NCBI RefSeq assembly: GCF_001949145.1
Contig: NW_019091555.1
Coordinates: forward strand, 346,253-382,036
Length of the DNA stretch: 35,784 nucleotides
Origin: Acanthaster planci
Lineage: Eukaryota > Echinodermata > Asteroidea > Valvatida > Acanthasteridae
Direction: 5' to 3'
The notes beneath the pieces are model-generated. The model was not told the origin of the DNA, did no database searches, and saw nothing but the letters and a program-made list of their open reading frames with translations. Positions 10,501 through 22,500 of this stretch are shown in pieces (within the stretch, counting starts at the first letter, position 1; every line of letters starts with the position of its first letter). A program made the position numbers and the translations under genes.

Positions 10501-13500
10501 AGCGATGGTGACGAACCAGTTAAAGATTAGGCACAGCGTTGTGCCCTTCCAGCCGCAGAACTTGGAAAAGGTTTTTCTGGTGTAGGATACCAGACAGCAC
10601 CTGTTGGCAGCTATCATCGTCAGAGTTGACATAGAGCTTCCCAATGCTATATAGAGAGTGTAGCACAAAAAACGACACCAAAACGGGTCATAGGGCCAGC
10701 CGTAGTTAAAGAATGATACTGCTATGAACGGAATGACGACATTCACAGCGAGGTCTGCAATGCTGAGGCTCACGATGAACACGTTGGAAGTGGTGCGGAG
10801 GCTGGGCGTTGTCGCCATGGAAACGATCACGAGAATGTTACCCACAAGGCCCGTGATGGCCAACAGTGCTGTGTATACAGTCATCACTGTCAATGTGGGG
10901 AGATCTTCCCTCAACACATCCGTTGAAAAGCCTGACCCATTCATAAGGCCCTTCAAGTTTTTTCTCTCAAAACTGAGAGTTTTGTCAGTATTGTTTTCTG
11001 TTTACCAATGGGCTTAAGCTTGCCTCACACAGCGGCAATTTCACTTCTGGCTGTTGTTTCATTGGAGTTCACAACTTCACGTATTTGTGGCTGTACGTGT
11101 CCCTTCTGGACTGAATTCAGCAAGACACAGTACAGTTAACCCACAGAATCAAAAACCTTGTGCCTGGGTGTCCTGTCTATCGCATCCTTTGAGTTTGCTC
11201 CACGGTTGCAACCATAGGCGGTGCTAAATCAAGTGGAGTTTCACCCGTCGTGTATCCATCACACACACTTCATCCACTACAAGCAATTTCCTCCTGCCTG
11301 TCACCTGTAAGACTTCGAGCATTTGCATTTACGAGAGGGGAGCTCCATGTTCCATGAGTTTCTTCTCTAACTCATCCTCACAGCCTAAACTCCTCACCAG
11401 AGTCCTGCATTCCTTATTCTATTAATCAATTTCAGTTCAAGCGAACTGCTAAAACTCCCCTCCCTTTGTAGGTCCTTTTTTCCCCCTTTTGGGGGGTTTT
11501 GGAATTGGAGGTGGCCTTTGGTTGTCATCTAGGTAACTTTCATAAAAAAAAGAGCTTGGAAAGACAGACCAAAAAACAACAAAGGGCACATAGAGAAGAC
11601 ATTTACCCTAAAAAGGAGTGTACCGGTGGTTTTCGGGTTCTTTAATTGGGGGTCACATCTATATGTATTGGGGATGGGCGCTTATGATCGACCCTTGATA
11701 ATTGATTACTGGCAGGCTGAAAAGGAGAGAACACAGACAAGGTGGTTGGAATAGGTAGTGAATGGTACAGCACTCAAGCATGTTCAACAACAAATCCTCA
11801 TCAACAAAAGAACTTAGTCTAAGAATCATTATTACCGAATTAAACAAAGCAGAAAGTGAAAAAAAAGTAAAACAAAAGTATGTGTATAAACTCTCATACA
11901 CACAAAAAATTAACTTCATCTGTCACTAGAGTCTAGCAAGGACCGTGCAAGTGTAATTAAAGATGGAGCCTACTCCACAAGCCAGAAAGATAAAAAACCT
12001 TCTGGACTGTGCCCTGTTAGTGGCACCAACTCTATTCACAAATCCAAACAAAACCCTGATACTGTAGATAAAAAACATAAAACTCTAGGCTCTTAACACT
12101 GGTGGGACTCCCGACTTCCAAAAATTAACAGTCCAGACACTGCACAGCCTGGCACTTGCCTCTTGTTCAGTCAGGCCAAAGGGAGGTAGCAATTTCCATA
12201 ATCAATGACACTGTCCCAGGCTAGCCCGGCCACTACCGACTACCCTACAAAAGCTCCAAGGCTATAATCTAATTGGACTGGAATGTCCACCCAGGGACTG
12301 GGCCATGTGGCCTGTGGTCAGACACAGTGTTTTACCGTAAAGCTACAATACTCACAAAATGAAAATAAAAACTTTCTGAAATGATAGCTCGCTGATAATC
12401 AGACTATTAAAAAGTAACAATCAAGAAAACTAATTTAAAAGTTATCTATACATCATAATCTGGATGAAACTGGGGCTATCAAGGCAAAACATCATATGGT
12501 TTCGATGAAAAATCCAGAAGTAATGCACTCTCTGGAACAGAATATGGTCAGATTTTGGTCGAGAGTGACCTAAGTGTTACATACAAGCAAAAAGTATAGT
12601 TGAGCAGAGCATGGGCAATAACTGACAATAAAACAATAAAACTCGACTCACAAAACCCAACGAAAAATCCAAACTTTAAACAAAAGATTCTTAACAATCA
12701 AAACTATCATTGGGATTCATCAAACTTCTAAATGATATCAAAAAGAGAGGAAATTTCCCTACCTGAAAAGGAGAGAACACAGACAAGGTGGTTGGACTGG
12801 GTAGTGGATGGTACAGCACAGGAGCCTGCTGGACCGGGTCACACCACCCAGACCAGGGCACCACCCCATGCAGGGTCACTCCACTTTCAAGAAGGGGATC
12901 TATCTGTCTACAGTAAGCACAGGTGTTGTGGGCTAAACCTAGTTGAAACTCCAACAGCAAAAAAAGTGGTTGGGGGTGTATACAAAAGAAAGACAACAAT
13001 AAAGAGTAAAATTTTAAGGGGACTGACTAGTAAACAAAACAAAAAAAGAACACCTCTTACATATAGCAAAGCAAAAATTACAAATTTACCATCCTCAAAA
13101 CTTTTTACAAAATTTGTGAAATGAGTAATATCCACAGCTTCAACTTGGCAGGTAATAAGCTCGGAAACACAACCTGTTGATTTACGTTGTGTAAATGTCA
13201 AGCCACAATTACACTCATGCAGAGATAATATTACTCTAATTGATGGTCTGAGGATGCTGGTAAATAATTTCCAGAAACCTTTGCACTTTCCTAGGTGATG
13301 AGTTCATTAATATTGGTTTGAATTCATCACTTGAAGTGTGGAGCGACACTATAAGATGAAAGTATCGAGTTCCAACCTGGCCCCAGTTACCAGTGCATAA
13401 CTCTGCTTGGCATTTACAAAACTTGCTTAGCATGAACAACCAGGGCCCAGTATCATGTCACAGTAACAGCAGAGAATTTGAAGCTGTGCTTGCTGCATGT

Positions 13501-16500
13501 ACTGTATAGCAGAAAATTTTTTATCAGTCTTTTGGAGGGCAGATGGTTGTGTTTATTATAATAATTGGACATAAATGTATATGGGTCATTCCACGAAGTT
13601 CGGGCACAGTTTGTGATGGCGTCCCTTGTTACATCAGTGAAAATAAATATCTTTTTTCCCTGCATGTGGATTCTAAATTGACATTGTTCTCAATCTTGCT
13701 AGGTTCTTGTGGTGTGCTTCATCTGTGCCGAATAATATGACTTAATCTGTTGTAATGTGAAAATAATGGGCAATGAAAGTTACCGATGTAACAAGGGACG
13801 CCGTCACAAACTGTGCCCGAGCTTCATGGAATGACCCATATGCAAAGTGCATATCCACCAGCTTCATCCGCATTCCTGTATGTGTACTTGGCATACTGTG
13901 CGATTACTTTTGTATTTTTAATTTAGAATATTTTGATTTTAATTTTTGGGGGAGGTTGGGGTCCTGTTTCCGGTCTTTGAACATTTTAGTCTTTGTTTTT
14001 TGTTTACTTTGTGTGGGAATTTTGTTCACCTATTGTAGTGATATTTTATTTCTATTTAGTTTTAATCTGAGAGCTTCTTTATATATTTCATTTTAATCTG
14101 AGAGCTTCTTTGGAAAGCACATTTTAAAAGCTGAAACAGACAACCCTTATTTAAGATTACAATAAAATAATGAAAGACTCCTAACACCATCTAAACTCCA
14201 AAGGGAGTGTACAGCTCAATGCTGCCATTTCAGGAACAAACTGCCAAACAGAGTAACCATTTCTGCCCCCATGGGCACCCATTTATTACCCCTGGGTAAG
14301 TCGGGCAAGTAGGAATAAAGTGATTTGCCCAAGGTCACAGACAGACACCCAACATTGGATTCGAACCATGATCAGGAGTTGCAGACCTCACTGAACCACA
14401 TACTCCCTGATAAAACATAATTTATGAGCAAAAATCTGCCAGCTGTTTACATGTGTGTCTTTAATTTCAAATACTAAGACCATTTCCTGCACAGATTTGC
14501 TCCACGGTGAGATTAGATAAGATAAGAAATTTGCTCTTTCTAAATGGTTATGGACAGTTAGTTGCATTCATCGTGACCGGCTGTTCAGAAATGCACATCT
14601 TTGGCTTACATTTGAGGCTCACAGTTGGGTATTGAAAATGCCAGCTAGCCTATTTGCACCAAGTTGAACCATTATTCACAGGCACTGTGGGTAGAGGGTC
14701 CAACTTGCTTAATACGAGCAAGTAAGCATGAGTGTCCCATAAATATTATAGACTTTGATAAACTGAGCAACAATGAGCCTTTGGATGACCATGGCTAGGT
14801 AAGGAAAACACCTCATCCATTTCCAATGGGCCTGTGTACTGGTCCACAGTCCACTGAAGACTATGATGGGAAAGCAAACGCACTGAGAAATATGTTTAGG
14901 GTCGTAAGTACAGAGGCCTGCTGATTTACATGGCACAGTGCTGTTTTCTTATCTGAGTGTACACGAACCCTTGCCTTCATGTCAGTGGAGTGCATGGATG
15001 CAAAAAACCCTTCACTTTCACAACTAGGCTTGCCCGACTCCGCCACAGAGTTGATTATACTTAATGCCAGACTCCGGCTACATGTCAAAGTTGCAACTTT
15101 CATGCTTACAGGTGTGTATCTACCTGTTTGATTAATTCTCCTGTACTCGTTTCAGGTTGTTTTATTGTTCAGAGCAAAATTAAGTCCATGATTTCAGTGG
15201 CAAAAGGCCATTTGAATAAGCAGAAAAATTTATGCTCACTACCACTATAGTAGCTGTGCTAATGTATTCATGGAGATTTCTGTCTTTCTGGTACAGTTTT
15301 AAGCTAAATCTGATTCTTAAGTTTGTCAAGTTCATTGTGCTTACCACTAGTCTAACATGACAACAGCTACAGTCTGTGTTCAGCCACATTTGGACGGCCT
15401 ATTATGTCACGAATCTCATGCAATCTGACCAATTACAAGGCTTTATCTCATACATTGTTATAGTACCTGTATTTTGCCTTGAGGAGGAAATAAATGGAAT
15501 TGAATTGTGTGGGTGTTTCCATGTTACGGGGTGCTTTTACGGTACAAAAACATTAACGACAAATTTCAATTGCAAAAAGTTGATTAAATTATCTACAGAC
15601 ATACATAAACTAGTTCTAAAACATGTTTGTATGGGGTTTGAAATTCGTCATTGCCAACTTGAGATATTTAAAGTTGAATTTGGGCAACTATTGCTGTATC
15701 AGTGGGGAGAGGTCACTATGCCCATATATGGTAATACCCTAGACTGATTTAAATCCTGCTCATACTATCTGAATGAAAATAGACCAGCACTTGGGGGAGG
15801 GAGGCAGATAAAGTGTTCTGTAGGCCCAAGGCACCAGTGGTAAGTGAGCTTTTCTCTAACGGTTACCAGCACTAATTTTACAATGCTGGTTAGCAACAGT
15901 GCCTCGCAGTTTGTGTTGATGCTAAGTTGTGCTAAACTTGCGGTAGCTACCCTGAAATGATAAAAGAGCACTGTAACATTTCAAAATTTGTGTTTTATGG
16001 CACATTGTATTTTTTTGTAGACCCTTAGCAGGATGCTGTTTGTACCCATTGGATAATCCAGCCTTGCTGGTATTACTGTCTTATTGTCTCTTAGCTCACA
16101 TACAGTGATTTAAGTGCAAGATGCGCTTGTAGGCATGCCGGAAGTGCTTGTTGTACCAGGCATAAATGTAGGGATTGATGGCGGAGTTGGTCAAAACCAG
16201 CATGATGGCCAGCCGCTGCAGAGCCTGCGGGATGGTAAATGTGTGCTTTAAGAAATGCAGGATGGTGATAGGCATCCAGCAACCGGTGAGGAGGATGAAG
16301 ATGAGCAGCATCATCTTGGTGAGGCGGATCTCAGCCGGGTGCACGATGGGCGCCGCTGCTGGAACCGGGGCTTGCCGGGCTGCCCAGACCCGCTGCTTGC
16401 TCTTCTGCACCGCACGGAAGGTTCGGTAGTATAGCAGCGGGATGAGGAAGAAGCACATGAAGATGCCATAGATCAGGATGGCGTTGGTGTACCAGAAGGT

Positions 16501-19500
16501 GGCCGGATCATTGTCATCCAAGTAACAGAACCGGATGGGGGACTGGTAGCGGATAGTGCAAATGCTGGCCAACTCAGACACCAAGACAAGAGTTACAGCG
16601 CTCAGCCAGTTGAAGATGAGGACCACTGCGACCGACTTTGAGCTGCAGAAGTGGTTGTAGGCTTGGCGCGAGCGCGAAACGAAGCAGTACCGGCTGGCGG
16701 CGATAGCAGCCAGAGTGATGAGGGAGCTCCCGATGGAGAAAAGGAAGATGTAACACACCAGCCGGCAGCCCAGAGGGTCATGGGGCCATCCGTAGTTGAA
16801 GAAGGACTTTATGAGGAGCGGAATGACAAGGATGCTCACCATGAGATCGGCGACGCTGAGGTTGATTACGAAGGCAAAGGAGGTTGTCCGGAGACGGGGG
16901 GACATTGCCACAGAGACAATCACCAGGAGGTTTCCAATGAGCCCCGTCACATCCACGAAGACCATATACACCGTCATGGTGATGAGTGCTGGTAGTTCTG
17001 TCTCAACATGGCTCGCATCTGATGCGTCAGGATCATTCAGTCTTGTAAATGTTCCATTGTCGCCCATGTTGCCAGTTCTTTAAAAAAAACAAACAAATTG
17101 TTTTAGTCTGGTGCACATCAACAGGAAATCATGGCATCAAAGTGCCTGGTTGCCTCTGTGACATGTGCTGTGATCTTGTGATAGGGACCAAACGTGGAAC
17201 ATTGCATCCTAAATATGAAAAGAGCACACACAAATCTTCCCACATCCCACTGACAAATGAATGTAAACATCGGCGAGCAGTTCAAGCCCGCTCATCGCCA
17301 AGAAGGAGCAACTTCCTTTGTACTCATCAAGTAAATCTCCCTTACACAGTTAATGATGAAATTGATCACTTCTTGGCATGCTCTGCACTTGTTTTTTGTT
17401 GGAGCTGAAAACTTGTTGACTAATCCAGCACTTATTTCATTTATTTTGTCAGTCGTTGGCCACAAATAGAAAGGGCATCTGCAGCATGTACATGCATGCA
17501 CCGTCTGTTTCCTTGAGACCTTGTTCACATGTGCCGGACTTTCTGTCCAATGAAAATTTGACAGCAGACTTGTATTATTGGTAGAGCACCTCATTTCCCA
17601 GGTCATGCTGAGTTAGTTTTGTCACTTTTCTGTCACCCTAACGTCTAATAGTACCATTTTAATATAATTTGTACACAACCTAGCGTTTGAAGTGAATGTT
17701 TGCTGTCCAGAGTGATTGAGCATTATCTGCCGCCCCTTTTAAATTAGTTGAGGCCCATTTGCAATTGGTCACGGGGGTAGGGAGATGGATTGTTCCATTT
17801 TCATTTTACATCTTGGCGAATGACATTTGATCAGGGTTATTATCACTACCTTTGGTGCGAGGTCCATTAAAAAAATATGTCTGAATTTTATCTAATGATG
17901 AAAGGTGTTGTCATGGACTGCACTGGAGAGTATGTCGTTTATTAACCCATCTTCGTGGTGCACTGTTCTCAGTGTCCTTGCAGCATGCCATATTGTGCGA
18001 CGAGTCAGGTGACCAAACTTGTATATGATCCGACTGCTGCCTGTCAAGCTTTCTTGTTTTCTTTTCCAGTGAATTGAGTACATTCTGAGAGTAATGCAGG
18101 AGGTTACCATGGATGTCACCAGCAACAGGGCGAAGATTTGGGGGGGGGTCGGCGGGGACAAGCACTCAGCAGCAGCAAAAATTGTCACTATCATTACTAG
18201 AATGGGATTAGTTTGAGGTGATTACCATCCTCTATTCCTCCTGTTTCATCTGTCCCTTTATCCTTTCTTTTCAAGTTCCCCCTCCTCTGTTTCATATGAA
18301 AGCCAAATTCTTGGCTTAGCTGCATACTTACCCTGTTGATGGATATTTGGTGTTATTGGGAAAAGGGAAAATGGAAATGTATTGAGCTAGTTAAAAACTA
18401 TGTGGCAATTTCATGCCAAAGTGGTAATTTGTCATTCTGCTACTGAGTTCATTATTATGTGTAAATTCACAAATGAATAAAAGTATTTGGCGATAAATGA
18501 AAGTGGAAATTAAACATGTACATAAGTGTAGTCATTACTGTTTATTTTCACCTTCCCCTTTTATTTTTGAGTAATGTCTTACTGTGTGCAAATTATAGAA
18601 ATGAGGTAGGTAATGGACCAACTCATATCGACTTGGCATAAAATTTACACCTTCATTTACAAAATCTGTCTCACCATCAAGCTGAAATACGCTTTCCTAT
18701 TTAGTAACAGACTCTAGAATTGATTGCCCGGGAGGGAACCAGTGTTGTTCCAAACACCCCCGCATTACCCCCAGTGCCCACACTAGTGTGCATTGGTATG
18801 CCAAAGGCCTACCAGTGGTCTGGTAGTGATCAACTTATGCTGCTGCATATGTTCTTTAAAGCACGCATCTTTCCAAACAACATAAATAAAAAAAAAGACT
18901 TTTGAAGGTTTTACAATTCAGTGAACTAGTAATTCACCAGTAAGGTACACTTTCAGTTTGCTTGAATGAAGTTTTTGAGTTGCTCTTTGCTGTTCACATG
19001 ATGTGAAGATGCTTTAACCAGTCATAAATGCCTTGCATATATAGTGCCTGATTAGGTACCATAGTGCCTGATCAGATACCATAGTGCCTGATTAGGTACC
19101 ATAGTGCCTGATTAGGTACCATAGTGTCTGATTAGGTACCATGGTGCCTGATCAGGTACCATGGTGCCTGATTAGGTACCATAGTGCCTGATCAGGTACC
19201 ATAGTGCCTGATTAGGTACCATATTCCATCATATTAACTATGTGTGATGCCTTGATGCACATGCCCAGTACACAATGATCCAAATTCCAGAAACTAGCCT
19301 ATAGTAGTGAACCAGATGCGATAATATATTTCAGCAAACCAGGATGAAAACCCAGCAAGAGACTGTTACAGACTGGAATGTAACTTCTTCTTGTGGAACG
19401 GTTACTGCTTTGTCCAAAAGTGCAAGTGATGTTTTTAGTGTCCCTGTTGGATTTTGCCCTTCAAGCGCATGTTCCCTGAAATCGAGTGGATTTCCTCTCC

Positions 19501-22500
19501 TGACGGTTTGATTGATTACTTTGCACTTTGTGATTGAATGTTTATTGAAGGAGAAAAAGTAAATACCGTGTTGATGAATATGATTGAGCAAATTTTCCAT
19601 TCACACGTCCAGTTTCTTGTTTGTCGAAAAAAATGTCATTAATTGTGCACATTTTCAAAATGTGAACGGTACACTTAGAAACTTGAATTGTAGTGGGTCA
19701 GTGAACTCAAGATACATGTTATGAACAGGGATGCTGCGAACTCTTCCAAGTTTCAATTATTTTATAAATGAATTTAAGCCAGTACTTAGAGAGTAGTAGC
19801 AATGAAGATAAAAATGTGCCAAAATCTGCAACAGCATGTTTAATCCAGCACCCTCTTCAAATTTCCAGAGCCCGAAGAATGTCAGGGTTTTTTTAACCTG
19901 TATTTTTAGTCGTCCTCTGCTGTCAACACCGGGCAGTTACTCCACCTTTACAGTTTTGCCAGGGTCAGGCATAGATCTAAAGTTTTGTTTATCCATTGCA
20001 AAACAGAATTTTCATTTCATTGACGTTAAATGAGCCAGGTCAGTATTTCAAAAATCCAAGGTCTTTTGGGAACAAAGTGAGTCAGCGTACAGCTGCGCTA
20101 ATAGGACAGACTATCGTAGGTGTGCATAGCTGTTCCAAATAGCTTGGTACTGAGAATGGGCTGTATACTCTACTGGCTTATTACAACACGAGGCTCGTCA
20201 TTGTATGATGGTCAGTTTGGGAATAATTTTGTCACCAAAGATGCCTTTTTTCACCATCAACTGTATCCTCCCAATTGACTTACTGACCACGTTTTGTCTT
20301 TTATTTCCCCATACTTACCAGGGATCTCTTCTAAATCTTCCTCCAAGCTCCGCTTTGCAGGGTCCCGGTAGCACTGTGGTATTTAAGATCATCACTGGAC
20401 ATCACCATGCAATATAACAGTGGCAGGGCACTCTATCCCTTCCTCAATCCTGTAAAATCTTCCCCAAAACATCCCCGGTGGATTTGGAAGGTTCTGCATG
20501 GGTTCCCTGGTGTTCAGGATATCATTTCAATCTTTCTCTCAAAACCAAATTTTTTTTTTTCCAGAGGATTTTATATCTGCGGTCACTCTGCTGGTGGTCA
20601 TCTGGGGGCCATGATGCTGTCTGTTGATTGGTCAGTCAAATATGGTCTGCCCGAAGATTTCATCAAAGGTACCAGCAAGAAGTTTTGAAAATGTCCATGC
20701 AGCCAGAGTCAGTCGGTTTTGTTTGAATTGAGGCATGGCAATGCAGTATGTTTCACTTATTTCTTTAACTTGAAAACCAGCAAAATGAATATGTAAAGCC
20801 CGGTAGTGTTTGGAATGTATGGTGTCCTTGTAAGTACAGATACTACGTCGGTTGAAATGTTGATAATTTCCTCTGATGCCACTCTAAAATTGTAAGATTT
20901 GTTGAAGGTCCTGCTGCTGAAAGTAGCTCTGATGACCTTGATGTGCTCATTTAGGTCAGGTCACGTTCAATAGCAGAGGCTTAAGAGATCTTCCGTAAGA
21001 CAGACAAGGAAATGTACATCTGAAAGTAACTGAAGTGGCAGTTGCATGGCATCCCCCCCACCCCTTCCCTCCAGCTCATCCGCAAAATCGCCTCAGCTCT
21101 TGTCTTTATGTACAAACAGGGGCTTGTCTGATGTCGGGAGTGTTTGATGTTCGGCCACTGGTCAAGTCTTACGTTAATGAGCCTCTTCACCTTACAGAGT
21201 GAGTGATTGTCCTGTCTGCCCTCAGCTCTGCATCGGTTTGCTCAGCTGTTGAGTTTTCTTTTCTTCCGAAGCTCTCTTTTCCGGTGATTTGTCGGTATCG
21301 GGGTTATTAAACTTGCAATATACATGTACAAAACTGGTCAGGGGTTTCTTTGAGCACTTTTCAAATTGCTACCCTTTAAGAGTGACCTCCTGTTCTCCCA
21401 AAGCCAAAATGTTCTTGTTATTTTATCCCCATTTTGCAGAAATGAAGCTGACCAAGTCAGCCCCATCAATTCCACCAACCTGTCCAAGGCTGTCCGGCTG
21501 AGCCCCCATTGTAAAATTATCAACGTCTACGGGGAACATGACCCACCAATTTTCAAACAGATGTCCAAGGATTATACCAGAGTGAGTGTTTGCTTTTTAT
21601 GTTGACGCCATAATCTAAACAACCACTGCTACCAATAGACCAATTGTGCCCACTGAGTCACGGGACCTATAGTGGGTATTAAATATCAGCAAACACGGAG
21701 TCTGCCCAAGGCAAAGTTTCATTGTAAGTATTATTTACCAACAATAAAGCTGACGGTAGGTACCATACTCAAGACTACTGACGTGCTGGGTGCGATACCA
21801 TAATTTGGCTGTATTGTTTGTAAACAACACTCAAAACACACGTTGCTATGGAGTTGATACCCACTATAGGTCATGTGATTTAGGTCTGTTGCTTGGTACG
21901 TGGTTCATTTAGATGGATCCATGGCCAGTTCGGTATTCATAGCACATACCCAGAACAATATGAAGTGTATTAGAGGTTCTCTGGGAACATCAGTACAGTC
22001 GCATGTAGTTGACCCCATCTGCCTCACGCAGAAGCACCCCGTCATCGGGTGAAAAGAGCCGCGTTGGTCTGGATTGCTCATTTTGTTGGTGGCGACGTGA
22101 TGTGTGCATTTCCTAGTCGTTTGTGAACTAGCAAACTTCAGTTCCGATCAGAGGAACCTCTGTTGCCAAGAAAATAGCTCTCTCTCTTGGTCCAGCTCAA
22201 GGTCAACAGAGAAGAGGGGCTGTGCATTGACTCACACACATTGGACATGTTTGAGCTCCCAAGCTTTGTTCAGGAATGACACACTAAACTGGCTCATTAA
22301 AGAGATTAAGTCAAACACGCATTATCCAAGATCCCAATCCATAATTCTAAAGTACTGCATGACCTCCATTTCAGAAACTTGCCAATGGTGGTATTGATGC
22401 TACATATGAGGAGATTCCAGGGATGGACCATTTTGAGCTGGTGGAAAGACTAGTTGACCCCGAGTATTCCCTCACAAAGGTACACTTCATGTGATTCTGA

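Noticed and set aside
14340-14407. Functional tRNA gene on the - strand
   Set aside because: Boxes A and B are present but stems are degraded and a SINE body follows directly.
15376-15747. 123-codon + strand frame
   Set aside because: Lies in a dispersed repeat whose second copy does not keep the frame; no domain recognised.
16175-17083. Several + strand frames of 80-115 codons
   Set aside because: Antisense shadows of the intact GPCR coding sequence.
19041-19220. CRISPR-like array
   Set aside because: Units are contiguous with no spacers, in a eukaryotic intron; it is a minisatellite.
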